Positions 12,195 to 23,790 of a DNA stretch of 64,000 nucleotides are shown in pieces; within the stretch, counting starts at the first letter, position 1; each line of letters begins with the position of its first letter. Position numbers and translations under genes: made by a program. The notes beneath the pieces were generated by a model that saw only the letters and a list, made by a program, of their open reading frames with translations, was not told the DNA's origin and did no database searches. The stretch is taken from NCBI GenBank assembly GCA_030685235.1, contig MU839087.1:62001-126000 (forward strand). Direction: 5' to 3'. Origin of the DNA: Copromyces sp. CBS 386.78. Lineage: Eukaryota > Ascomycota > Sordariomycetes > Sordariales > Sordariaceae.

Positions 12195-13423
12195 TCATCT
12201 GCGCAACGGAGTATATGAGCTCACGTCATCCGACGGCGTCTGGTGGTGGTGCTTACCCTGGCCCAACATCAAACTGTTCCTCCTGCCCGACTCCTCCCCT
12301 CGCGAGTGGTGAGAATCATACGCCTTCAGGTTGGCGCTAGGAAGGGGACTCGGACTCGGACTTGTCTGTCCACCGCCACCATACGAAGTCATGGTGTACT
12401 CTCCCTCCAAATCAACTGCCGACCTCATACCAACCTGCTTATACCCAACCAGAATCCTGCTGGGGTGATACCACAAGAAGGCAGCACTGACAATAACCAT
12501 GAGCATGCCGTCCAAAACCAGCAGATACACCTCTTTCTCCAACAACACGGAATCCCAGCCCAGGGCGTACTCGACCATGCGGAAGAGCGAGCGGATCATG
12601 ATCAGCGACGAAGTCACGTACAGCGCCCAGAGGAACTGGCGCCAGGGGACGGTGACCGAGTAAGATTTGGACGTCGGGTTGGCCGCGATGCGCACGTGAA
12701 ACAAAGTGGTGGTGATGATGAAGAGTCCGAAGAAGACGACTTGGATGCCCAAGCCGGCGAGCACGACGTTGTTGCCCATGTCTTGGTCTTTGGCTGTGGA
12801 AGCTTTGGCGAGGATACCGCCGCCTATCAATCCAGGAGGAGTTTGTTAGCATGCTGACCGACCGGCTGATCACAGAAAAACGAAATGAGAGGTGACGGGG
12901 TTGTAAACATACCAGCACCCTGCGCCAAAAACGACAAGACGTCACCCAACACGAAAATCTTGGTCAACCAGTTCACCCTGATGACCGAGTACGCCTCCGC
13001 TTCCAGCATGCGAATGAGTCGGCCGAGAATCATGTAAATCGACGCAGCATAGAGGGCGGGGCCCAAGAGAATTAGGAGAGACTGGATGATGTACGGCGTC
13101 AAGGTCCAGTTTGGTGTTTCGCCGGCGGCGATGATACGCCCAATATAACCGACTGCTTCGACTGTTGTTTTGGTCATTGGCGGTTAGCGAACTGCAAGCG
13201 TCGAGTTGGGTAGAGGGTTCAACGGGGGATGGAGATAAAACGTACAAAGACATCCCAGCACAAACGGGATGAAGTACCACGTCCTATTCCTAACAAGCAA
13301 GAACGTGTGGCCAACGGCGATGATGCCGAACAAGGCGACGAAGACGGCATTGGCTGCTAGGGACGGGTCATATTTGAAGAACTCAAACTTTTGCGTTTCT
13401 GAGCCGGTGTTTGTGTCTGACAT
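12195..13423 (-). CDS. RTA1-like seven-transmembrane protein
   Basis: Three exons (13423-13246, 13161-12913, 12823-12195) give 351 residues. It is a member of the fungal RTA1 / lipid-translocating exporter family, plasma-membrane proteins linked to resistance to 7-aminocholesterol and to phosphorylated sphingoid bases. Seven hydrophobic segments are visible. Family signatures are LFEAVGYIGR spanning the first splice, AQGAGGGIL spanning the second, and the FRMVEYALG motif near residue 235. The Ser/Pro/His-rich C-terminal tail (SPSPSPLPS, HHHQTPSDD) lies after the last segment and is presumably cytosolic. The substrate cannot be told from sequence. Confidence 0.92.
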
Positions 13424-15166
13424 GGTTGCGAGCTTTCAACTTTTAGGGATGAGATTGTGGTTGAAGAGCTTGCTAGACCGACCGGGAAAAGAGGCCGAGA
13501 AAAGAGGCGGAAGCAAAAGAGGGACAAGAAAAAAAAAATTGCTGTCGGGTTACTGGTGTTGGTGTTGATGATGATGGGAACGATATCACCAAGAACTGGT
13601 GGCGGTTGAAGAGATATATGTAACTTCTGTCTTCGAGTGGGAATGGAAAACCACAACCCCCTGCGAGGAAATCGAAGCAAGCGCTAGCAACAAAGAACCG
13701 CTTCCAGAAGCATAGAGGTTAAAGAGTGAGGAACATGGATCCCTAAACGCGTAAGCATAATCTATCATCCAGACAGTTCACAGCCTCAACTCTCAACCGC
13801 AACTTCGTCCAAACCAAACCACATTGCGGAATATCTCCGCCGCCGCGCATAGCGTATCTGCCATTTGATACCCGCTATCACTACCCTACATTTACCTGCC
13901 TGGACAGCCTAGTACCCTACCAACGACCATGCTGCAGAACTTGCAGAGTGATGAGACAAGCTTAACAAGTGGAAGCTTAAAAGCAGGAAGCGGGCCGTTT
14001 GGACCCCATGTATTTGAAGATCTACGCCAAACAGTCTCGAAAGTCTATACGCGCATAGCTTCTCTAGCCAACCCCCTTAACAACATGCCCTACTTTCCTA
14101 CCCTGTATCCTGTTAGTGTCCCGCTCGACTGAGAAGACTGGCTGGCCAAAGCTCCTCGGTTTCCTTGCCGAACGGGCTATACGCGTATTCCGAATTTCCA
14201 GGGGTATGTACATACTCCCATACCTCGGATCTTTCCGATGAATCCGATCTGGCGGTTGGTAATTGACCCGTATGTTGAGGCTGAGTGCTGTGATGTTCGA
14301 ACGAAGAAAGGGCATTGAAACCCAATGAGTTAAAGGCTTGGCGCGGTCGTATACGCGTATACGATAAGCGACGAAACGGGGGGATAAGGAATTTGGGCAG
14401 GGTCTAGGCCGTATTCCACCGCTTCAACTTGTTGATGACGGAAACAAGCAACAACAACTTCCATCAATGGCCAACCGCTTTCAGTAGCAAACATATGCTT
14501 ACCTTACCTACCCACACGCTTCCACGCTGCCACGCGACCTTTAACTCCGCCTCGGTCGGCTCCATGAGATGAGATGAGATTGCGAAAGCTCCACTGCCAC
14601 TGCCTCTGCGGAGCTGATGTTGCAGACACGACGATGAACCCGACGATAAGATCCAACCATGAAAGACCGAGGAGCGGAGGACCTCGATGGCAGACACGTG
14701 GCCAGGATGGATGATGCATTGCAGATGCTATCAACTGAGACTTGAGAGGAAAGAGTCTGTCTGAAATTCCATGTTATATGACGACTGACTGGCTTGATTC
14801 AAGATCCTCGGTCTAGGTGTTCCGAAGCGAACTGACACCCAAAGGCCAAACGGCAAGTTCCACCTGCCTGCTATCTCTCTATGCTATAACTGCTCTCATT
14901 ATTCATTATCGTTCTTCTAGGTCTAGTTAAATTTCAAGTAAGTCGCTTTGTGTCGCAGTCGCATCCAAAACTGATTGATGGTATCCGCGTATGTATCCGC
15001 GTATATCTTTGGGGAAAATAATAGAACCAGCTATCATACCCCCTCCAGCCCTTTCTTTCCCTCTTTTCTCCTCCTATCAAATCTTATTACTCACTGCCAC
15101 TTCAGCTCAGACTGGACTCTGCATACCCGAAACTTCAACACGGTCGGCCGGGATCAACGAGCGAGA
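13424..15166. other. RTA1 promoter region with ACGCGT palindromes
   Basis: No gene recognised. Upstream of the RTA1 start lie several ACGCGT cores, at about 13747, 14179-14188 and 14349-14362, the last inside a 14-bp perfect palindrome. A doubled TATCCGCGTAT occurs near 14987-15005. ACGCGT is the MluI cell-cycle box bound by Mbp1/APSES factors; function here is inference. Confidence 0.5.
14349..14362. promoter_or_regulatory. 14-bp perfect palindrome GTATACGCGTATAC
   Basis: A perfect palindrome centred on CGCG containing the ACGCGT core, about 930 bases before the RTA1 start codon. A shorter version (ATACGCGTAT) lies at 14179-14188. It is a candidate transcription factor site. Confidence 0.4.
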
Positions 15167-18154
15167 TCAACCCATCCAACTCCCCCTCTGACTCGAAGTC
15201 CCTTCAGAACTCTGCCCCTGAGGCTCTTCACCACCACCAGCACCACCCTCCTCCTCTAATTGCTTCAACCCCCTAGAGGTGTTACTCCCTCTGCTCAACA
15301 ACCTCTCCTTAAAGCTCTGCGGCGAGTACGACTCCCTCATGTCCCTCTTCAAGATGGCCGAATCAAGACTTCCACCGGTCTTCGGCCTCAAAAACACCTT
15401 GTTCAACCCTTCTTCCTCATCGTCACTGTCATCATCCTCATACATACGCACATCACCGGTCCAAGCCTTCCGCCCCTCCAATCCCCCGTTTAGATCGATG
15501 CCCGTCGTCCTAACTTGCAGAGCAGGCTGATGGCGCAAACGATGCTTGGGAACGGAGAGTTCTTCCATTCTCTTCCGGGAGGGGATCGGTGCCGTCTTGG
15601 GGCGGGCCGGGGGATGTCCGTGAAAGTGGTGGGAGTGGTTGTTATGGTGGATGCCGAAAGCTAGGAGCTCGTTGCAGCGGCAGGTGGAAGGGGACGCGCA
15701 GGTGCAGTGGGTGATGGATGAGGTATCGATGCCGTTGTCCGAGGATACGACGCCAAGGAAAGGTGCTGAGCCAGAGGCGGAAGCGGGAGTGGTGGGTGAT
15801 TTGAGAGCGCCGTCGTCGGACTCGTTGGTCGCTACGGTTGCTGAGACAGAGAGGGTGGGTGTGGGGTGAGGGGAGAGACGTCGGGGGCTGGCTGGGGGGT
15901 TGCCTCCGGTCAGCTTTGGTCGGCTGCGGGTGTTATCTGACACTCGTCGTGATGGCTGTTTGTTGGCATGGTTGCTGATATTACTGGGGGTATTGCTTCC
16001 CCGTCTTGACTGCCACGGCGGGATCAACGAAGGGGAGAACAAGCCATCTGATGAGGACGACTGTCCGTCTTGGGCGCGACAAGTCTGGAAGATGGCGCTC
16101 TGGCGGTTTCTACGCGTTGAGCGGCGCGCTAGGTTTACGTTACCGGCGCCGCTTGAGGATCGACGCCTCTTGTCCTCTGATGAGACGTTTTCTCCGCTGG
16201 TGGTGTCGTTGTTGGTGCTACCGTGGATACGGTGGAGACATTTTCTAATAGTATTAGCTTTGTGTGCCTCGAAGACCAGTTCTAGTTGGCCGGTCAAGAA
16301 GTTACGGTAGGCGTCATCGATGGCCTCCGGAATGAATAGCCGAAGTGTCTCCTGCAAGTGCGTTTTCAGCGCTTCTTGGCCCTCGTCGAATTGCTGCTCG
16401 ACTTCGGCTAGTTCAATGACAGGATGGAAGTCTGCATGATGGGTTAGTTGTCACAACTTCTCTCATCACTCTCGGGTTTGCAGCTTACCGGAACTAGGAA
16501 CCTGATCATCCATAGGAAAGATCAGACGCCACAAATCATCCCATATTTGGATACCATTCCCAGAAGCCAGAGTCCTATCCACATCCTCAGATATCCCGTC
16601 CTCGGGATTGCTTGGAGTTCCCGCTGGGACTGTGTCGCACATCTCATCTCTGGGAAGCATCAAATGTTCGTCCAAGGCCGTTTGTGTGGGAAACCCAACT
16701 TTGCATCGCTGACATTGATGAGACATTGCGCACCTTCTATGATAAGACATCACATGGTGTCGCAAATCGGCCAGTGATTCGAAAGAAGTCATGGCGCAAA
16801 CTTCATGGTCGCGAATGTTGAAGCGAACCGGGTTGCGCACCCGGAATGGGCAGGAGTATTCCTTCAACCCTTGCTCATCCATCGCATAAATCGCTTCCAG
16901 ATCACGATCTGGTCGGCCGCTTCGGATGGAACTGCTGCTCATCACTCTCCGATGCCGGGACTGAAGATCGTTCCTGGCTCCAACATCGTACGAAGTCCTT
17001 CGTGACCCCACCGATTGTACCGAGTTCGACATTCTCCTTATGGATGGAGTAGCTCTTAGCTGTGGAGCGCATGCTATACTTGGTGGTGCAGATACCGCCG
17101 GCGCACTTGGATTCGGCGGTCCAAGTGAGACGGTAATTTCTTCGAGACATCTGGCCACCGCGCCCCAGATCTTGAGGGTTGTCGATGGTTGTTCCGCAGT
17201 GGCGTTCTCCTCGGTTTCCTTCAGAATGGCGGCGGAGATCTCATAGGCCAGTTCACCCCCGCTGGGAGCGTCCTCGGATATGGTCGAAGTCCGTAAGCCG
17301 CCGGAGGACTGGTAAGTATACCGTTGCCGGGGGTGTTCCGGGAGACCGAGTCCTGGAAGGAGTCGACTGGACGATGAACTTGGCGCTGGAGGATTCCGCT
17401 GCGTTGGGCTCACCAGACTACTTCTGGCACTGGTTGCCTCACTATACGCAGGCGATGGTCTTCCCAGTAACGATAACCTCTTTTGTTGGCGTGAAAGTTG
17501 GACATCCAGACTTGGTGGCCTTGTAGGACGGTACATGTTGGTAGAAGGTGTTGAGTTTGGCACCATACCAGTGCCACTCGCTCGCTGCGCATATTGCCGA
17601 CTGTTGTAAGAAGATCGATCCGTCACAATATCACCCTCTTGTGTTGCCAAAGCCTTGGGGGTATTATCCCTATGTTGGCTTCGGCGGGTATCGAGCAGTT
17701 CCGGGGTCGAGAGGGCCATGGGCTCCGTGTCATAATCGGAGTAAGCCAGTGACAAAGAAGCAGGTGAGGAATCAGTCGAATAAGCTGGAGAGCAGGGAGA
17801 AGCGAGAGAAAAGAGCGAAGTTCGAAGTGGTGTGGCAGGAACAAAAGGAACATGGAGAGGAGCTGGAGCAGAGGTGGAAACAGGAGTATCAGAATTCTTC
17901 TTGTTCGATCGAGCTTCTATCCGACGCTGTATGTGGTGGTCATGATTCGTGTTGAGATTGGCCAATCCGGCGCGTAGCTGTGGCGCCGTCGCCGGTGCGT
18001 GCAACCGGTTGTGATGTCCTGGATGCACAGTATGATGGTGAGCCGGTTCCACGACGGCTGGATGCCCCTCTACGGCGCTTGATTGCCCCGTTTCCTTGGA
18101 TTGCTTTGGTCGATCTGATGACTGCTTTTCCAGCAGGCGCCACCATAGGTCCAT
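15167..18154 (-). CDS. Large fungal C2H2-type zinc-finger protein
   Basis: Two exons (18154-16489 and 16431-15167) give 976 residues. The first 430 residues are low complexity, rich in Ser, Pro, Thr and His. A fungal-type finger pair follows: CPFRVRNPVRFN...CAMTSFESLADLRHHVMSYHR (about 434-472, C-x17-C-x12-H-x5-H) and CQRCKVGFPTQTALDEH (about 481-497). The next segment, IQIWDDLWRLIFPMDDQVPSSDFHPVIELAEVEQQF, crosses the splice site and precedes helices predicted around LQETLRLFIPEAIDDAYRNFL. The C-terminal half is again Ser/Arg-rich and presumably disordered. This architecture is common in Pezizomycotina and usually annotated only as C2H2 finger domain protein. A nuclear regulatory role is likely but unproven. 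The start could lie further upstream if another intron exists. Confidence 0.8.
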
Positions 18155-19702
18155 GCTGTACGCGTGGGCCTATGCCACGAGCCAGCCATGGAAAAGGGTT
18201 TAATATCTTGGAAGGAAAAAGTCGGACGACTTTTGCCGTTTTGCGCTGCAGGAGGAGGCCCGCCTTGCCTGTACCTAGTTTGTCTCTTCTTGTTGGGTGC
18301 GGACTCGGGCAGAGCGGACGACGTCGAGGTGGATGATGAATGGCGGATTGGGGGGGAGGAGCTGAGGCGAGCAACCAGTGAGCTGAATGGAAACAGCAGC
18401 CCAGCAATTATAAAACAGGAACGACGTCAACAAAGGTCTTTGATGGCCATACAAATGCAAGAAATGGACAAAGTGGGAGAGGACGGGACAAATACAATGA
18501 ACGAACCAGAATGCCAACACCAGGATGCTCGGCCGAGATACATGGTAACAAGCACATGGTAAAGGAAGTTGTCCCTGGAATGCCTGTCATTCTCGGGCTC
18601 CTTCAGCGGCCGTCTCCCCGCACCGATTGGTCAATCTGTGGCCCATTGACTGAACGACATGCCCGATCTGGACGCTGATTTGCTCGTGATTGGCCTGCAC
18701 CCCCAACAAGGGAGGCCACTGTAGACGCTGGATGCAATTTCCCCGGAAGGAACCTCAGGATCTCCTTTTACGATTCGCTGCTGCCCCTGGACGTCAACGG
18801 GAATTGCGGCCTCCTTGAGCCTCCACAGGTACATCTTGAAAAGCAAAAGGATTCCCGAGGTTCTTTCAAGGTTATTTCCCGATCTGGGATTCTGACAACC
18901 AGTCCCTCGGGACAATGAAGCTTGTCTGGTGGCGTCGAATACAAAGACCTCGCCAGTTCTCTTTAGAATCTCGAAATAGTTTTCCAGAACTGTTTCGCCA
19001 TCAACGACGAAACAACGAACGAATCGGCTCAACACGACATGGAACGAAATTGCATCGAACCTTCTTTTTTGTCCATTCGATGGAAGCGTGCTACGTCAGA
19101 CGGACCTGAGCGCAGTTTGGCAGCCTCAGCAGCACCTTTTCAGGGTCTAAGCTCCGGAAATTAGGTGGTGCAGATTTCGGTTGGCCATGTTACCTGATGG
19201 GACGTGTTGACCGCCGGCCAAGCACGGGGTAATCCACTTTGGGAAGAATATCGTGTGTTGACAGATGAATTGATTATGCGTTCTGACATGGTTGGAGATT
19301 TTTGGCTTCTTTGAGGTGGCATTCCTCCACCTCAAAGTTTGTTCATCAAGGCTTTGGGGACGACGACAGGGGCAGTAGCGGTATATCACAGGGTTAGGGT
19401 AATTGCAGCATCGTCGATTGTTATTAACACCCGAACACCTTCAATGACTTTAACAGCATTGTCGTGATGGAGACGATAGAGTGATTTTTGTTCAGCTGGA
19501 CCAAGATGAAACTGATACTGACCAAGAGAAGCTTCATATCACAACTTCAATCAACAGGCATCCAACTTTCACTAACAGAACAACACGACCACATACGTGG
19601 ATCACTCTTTTGAATCTCCACCTAGACACCTTGCGGGAAGATGGTAAAACTCCGGTATCAGATGGTCAGGGATTTACAGAAGACAAATATCATCTTACCG
19701 GT
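18155..19702. other. Intergenic region upstream of the C2H2 gene
   Basis: No convincing gene on either strand; open frames are short and lack domains. The part next to 18155 is the promoter and leader of the C2H2 gene. Confidence 0.45.
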
Positions 19703-19801
19703 CTACTCGTCAGGGCTAGAAACGCCTCTCTGACCCTGTGCCTGGCACAGGCCCATTGCAAGCAATGGGTCGCAGAGGGCGTTTCTAGCCCAGACGAGTA
19801 G
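19703..19801. repeat. Three-stem inverted repeat (foldback structure)
   Basis: The outer arms 19703-19734 and 19770-19801 are near-perfect inverted repeats sharing CTACTCGTC, GGGCTAGAAACGCC and CTCT blocks. Inside are two perfect small hairpins: CCTGTGCC-T-GGCACAGG (19735-19751) and CCCATTGC-AA-GCAATGGG (19752-19769). The whole unit folds into a three-way junction on either strand with almost no unpaired base. No recognised family; it could be a structured RNA, a small-RNA precursor or a foldback element. Confidence 0.75.
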
Positions 19802-20350
19802 TAGTGCTGGGTTTCCACGTCAATGTTCCATAAGCTCGTTCACTTCCATCTCGCGAATCTGTTAGATGCGCTTTTGCGTTGTTAAACATTAACTTTGCCA
19901 AGGACTTCTTGATCTCTTTGCTGATCAGGGTATTCATGACAGGTTGAGAAAGAAAATGACAGATGTGCTTCAATTGGTTGCTGACGGCTGCTGAGGATTG
20001 AGGATGAACAAGTCAAGTGGAATGTGAATGGGACGCAAGTACAACTTGGAAATTTTGGAAATATATGTATGATTAGAGACGGAACACCTGTTAAGGCTGC
20101 GATGATGGTTGATGTGATATTTCCCGGCAGTGATTCTTCAATCATATCCTGCAAGCGAGGTCGTCGGCTGGCGATAAACGGGAGTTCCAAGATGGCGACG
20201 TGAACACAGATGCGACGACATACAAACTCAAGAATACCAGCCAACAGCTAGACAAATAGAAAGCATTGGACGAATTCAATGGTTCCGCACTTCAAGATCG
20301 AAGACCGTGGTGAAGTCATGTTAAGCAAAAAGATGTTAAAAAAAAAAAAA
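19802..20350. other. Intergenic region ending in an A-run
   Basis: No gene seen. It ends with a run of about 12 A at 20339-20350, which is a T-run on the minus strand and could terminate pol III transcription from the next feature. Confidence 0.45.
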
Positions 20351-20440
20351 GTATGGGACCGACCAACCCGGGATCGAACCGAGCCTCTCCTCAAAACTCC
20401 CTTTTTTCCCGTCTCCATTTTCCATCTCGACCGCTACAAC
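20351..20440 (-). ncRNA. Possible pol III locus or tRNA relic (A box, B box, T-run)
   Basis: The minus strand carries a perfect B box, GGTTCGATCCC (20369-20379), a weaker A-box-like TAGCGGTCGAGATGG about 50 bases upstream, and a T12 run a few bases after GGTCCCATAC. The T-arm part can pair (CTCGG-TTCGATC-CCGGG), but no matching 5' acceptor strand or D arm is present. It is therefore not an intact tRNA: either a decayed tRNA or another pol III transcript. Confidence 0.35.
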
Positions 20441-21038
20441 TTTCCTCCACTTTAGAAGTAGGTACCGGTTGCTCAAGATGGCGCGGAATCCGTGAACCGC
20501 AGTTCTGTCTGACGTTGCACGTCCGGCCTATTTATTCTGACGGGGTTGAGGTTCTTCTGAGAAGTGTGTGGTTCAAGCAGGTATTTTTCACGAAAGTGAG
20601 GTGAAGTGGTTGTGAGCAACGCACCATACCGCTTGACCACTGAGACCACCAGGGTGGTTGTTGTAGTCGATCCGAAAGCAGGACGGGATGGAGGAACTTA
20701 TATGGTGCTTGGGACAAAATGTGCGGCTTGTAAATGAATGCGGAAGGCACGGGAGGCGGGCTGTTGGGCGGGGTGACGCGGCGCTGGCGGTTGGCTGGTG
20801 GTGCGTCAGGTGAAGGGGGGAGGAGTTGGGATGGAAGCCGTCCCGGGAGGGGTCAACTTGACCGATGGATGATCGGTCGCGCTTGTACACACCTGAATCT
20901 TCTATGGCATTGTGGTCTTGCTGGCCTTGAGGCATCCCACTTGTTAAGAAGACTAAGTTGTTGAGCTCCCTGTCTATCTTAAGGCCCCCCTTACCTCGCT
21001 ATGTCAAGCAGTCCTTCGTCTCAACCCAGGACCCAACT
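20441..21038. other. Intergenic region
   Basis: No gene seen. G-rich and GGCGGG tracts occur around 20755-20830. Confidence 0.45.
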
Positions 21039-21978
21039 CTAGTAAGCGGGCCTATCCCTCGCAGTAGCCTTACCCCTCTGCATCCTGTTCATCATCCCCG
21101 TCAATGGCCTCACCGACACATCAACCAAACTCTTATACCAAGTCGAGCTTCCATCCTTCTCCGTAACCTTGATGCTCGTATCACCCATGAGGATAGGCGG
21201 CGAATCCAAGTAAATGGACTCCCACGCGCCGGCAGACACCTCAAAGGTCTCGTGCAGCGCCGTGATGTGGTTGTATCCCTTCTTGCGGAACGCGTGCAAG
21301 AAATCCCAACCGTCGCGGTGCTCCTTGTCGTGCGCAAACTTGTGCAAACCCTCCACGTTCTTGAAGTACATTACCACCAGGCCGGCGTTGTGCGTCGCGC
21401 GCTTGGTCTGCTTCCAGCTGGACATGCCCAGGAGACCGTACTCCTCCTTCTTCTCGTTCATGGCCGTGATCATGTTCATGAAGTGGGTGTAGACTTCGTT
21501 GCCGCCGGGGCAGGCGGGGCCCAGCGGGTGGTTGTACGCGACGCCGAGGTGGAAGACGACGATGGGGCTGGAGCAGGGCGCGTTGGGGTAGCGACCGTCT
21601 TGCCACGAGGGAGGTTGGCCGCTGGTGATGCCCTGGACTACGCCGGTCATGTACGGGTTTTCGTTGATCTTGTAGAAGAACATTTGGCCGATGGTAGAAC
21701 CGATGGACTGGAGAACGAGGATCAAGGCGGGGACGATGGCATAGCGGTAGGGCAAGATGGCGAAGAGAACGATCTGGGCGAGGGCGCCCATGGCCATCAG
21801 GGTGCGAAGTCTGAAGGCATCTTTAATCATTATCTTTGGACTATGTTAGTTTCAGCTTCTCAATGTTTGAAAAGATGGGCAAAGCGCTTACCTCCTTGGG
21901 CGGAGGAGATTCAAGCGGGCGTTGCTTGGTTGGGTTGAAGATGGGTCGGAAGTCTGGCTTTTCAAGAGTGGTCCCCAT
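21039..21978 (-). CDS. DUF4188 (Monooxy_af470-like) membrane protein
   Basis: Two exons (21978-21892 and 21833-21039) give 293 residues. After a proline-rich N-terminus, two hydrophobic segments (LMAMGALAQIVLFAIL and YAIVPALILVLQSIGSTIG) anchor the protein. A globular domain follows, with VVFHLGVAYNHPLGPACPGG, the tract EEYGLLGMSSWKQTKRATHNAGLVVMYFKNVEGLHKFAHDKEHRDGW, and HITALHETFEVSAGAWESIY. This pattern (a conserved Trp near a strand, then a HxxHxxGW-like helix) is that of DUF4188, a dimeric alpha/beta barrel family related to small monooxygenases, often next to secondary-metabolism genes. No enzymatic activity is established for the family. Family call moderately sure; substrate unknown. 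Confidence 0.75.
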
Positions 21979-23130
21979 CTTTGACAACGGTTGATGTTGA
22001 TAGTTCTGTGAAGATAAAATGTACTCAAAGCGTATGTACAGAGTATTCAACAAGAACAAAGGAAAAGGGAATGGGTTTGGTAAGAGGACATGGGCCAGGA
22101 TAGTATATGGGATCCTAGAGAAGATTTCTAGAACAAAGTGAGCGTCACGTCGGTTGCGGGGAGCACCGGGGCTGATCTTGCTAGAATTGCTAGAATTTTA
22201 CTGAATGGATAATTTCTGGCTGAGGGGTGAGACTGTTGCAGCCTGGATGGAGATGGCCTCGTCATGTCCAACAAAAACCGCGAGGATGTGAGACAGTGGG
22301 ACGGCGGGAAAGGGAAGGTGGTGAAGTGCTCCACATGGAATTCACTCTTCGTCCAAAGGATCCAAAGGATGGGTGGGAGACTGATGGGAGGTGTGGAAGC
22401 AGTTCTCGCACTCGCTTGTGAAAGACGCTAATGGTGTAAATGGACGGCGTAGAGGCTCACCCACAAATCCAACAGCCAACTTGCATCGCCAGGATTGTCA
22501 AATCCCCTGCTCATAATAGGCCTGTCCAGCAGCCGAGATCCGTCCTGGGGGGAACGCATGAGATGACTCGGCCATGGATTTCGGTGTGTTGCGTAGACGT
22601 TGACGATGTTGGCTCTGAAAAGCTGATAAATCGTCCTCGAAACTCGTCAGCCCCAAGTGAGAGTTGCTGCCAACGGTGACTCCGAACCGATCAATTATGC
22701 GGCGTTGAGAAGCGAGGAGGCGTAGTTAGCTTGTGATATCTCTGCCGCAATCACACAGTCCATAACGTTCCATGAGTTCGGCGAGTGGCATGGGAGACTA
22801 TACTGCACATGATACTAGCTCATTTCATGTGGGAAAACACCAACACCGATGTCTTGCCCAGTGAGGCTTTGCTCGAGTTAAGTGCTGGAGAGGTACCCGT
22901 GTGGCCACTGCAGATATTGAGTCCGAGACTCTTAAAATTTCAGGGCGGGAACTCTCAGAAAGAAGGTGTAAAGAACATATGGAGGTATCCTGTCGAAGCC
23001 CAAACGCAGAAGTTGGAAATGGCACCAATTTGCAAGAGCGAAATGTTGATATGGAAGGAAACAAGCAAGGCCAAGAAGTTGAACCTCGGGGCATCCCGTC
23101 GTCGCTGTCCCGTCCCTGTTTCGTCTTTCC
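21979..23130. other. Intergenic region upstream of the DUF4188 gene
   Basis: No gene recognised; all open frames are short and lack domain resemblance. Confidence 0.45.
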
Positions 23131-23337
23131 CAGCCCATCTCCTTAACCGGTTTTTGCGCCATTTTTTTCCCTACAGGGGTGTCTAGCCAATCGGATTTCC
23201 TACCAGAAGAAAATCCACTATTTCGTAACATCCAGTTACTTTGCACGGACGGGTTGCATTTGGTAGCCTTGGCGTACCATGGAAGTATTTATGGGCCGGG
23301 AAAAAAATGGCGCAAAAACCGGTTAAGGAGATGGGCT
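23131..23337. repeat. Perfect 40-bp inverted repeat with 127-bp spacer
   Basis: Positions 23131-23170 and 23298-23337 are exact reverse complements over 40 bases, including a CCGGTTTTTGCGCCATTTTTTT core. The spacer encodes nothing obvious. No flanking target duplication was found by eye. It could be a small nonautonomous element or a hairpin RNA source about 450 bases before the RGG-protein gene. Confidence 0.9.
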
Positions 23338-23790
23338 TCGCGCTGTCTTGGCGCTGTCCCACTTGCCTGCCCCGCCTTCTCGACCTGGACCCGACTGTCA
23401 CCTATGTACTGCCTGCCCCGCCTGTGCTTTCCCGCGCCCCCCGGGCACCGACCTGACGACCTCTGGCTTCTGCTTGCCCCACCTGCGACTTCGTTGTGTC
23501 CCTGCAGCCAACAACAGAACAGTCAACCATCCATTCGTCCTTTCCTTCAACCGTTGAGATTGAACTCCCAAAGAAACAACGATCGCACCGAATTGGTTGG
23601 AATTTTGTGCATGTCCTTTCGGCCAGACCTTCCGCTTCTCGATTCGCCTTCGATGTTCGCCTGGTCCAGAAGTACTTGAATCTAGCCCCTGCTCCCTAAA
23701 CCGCGACCACAACCACTCTGGCCCTACTATTCCACCTTCACATCCTTCAATTACATCCTCTTCAAGCTTCAGACATATACTCCCGGAGCT

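Noticed and set aside
20958..21938. 326-codon plus-strand open frame
   Set aside because: Antisense to the DUF4188 gene; no domain resemblance.
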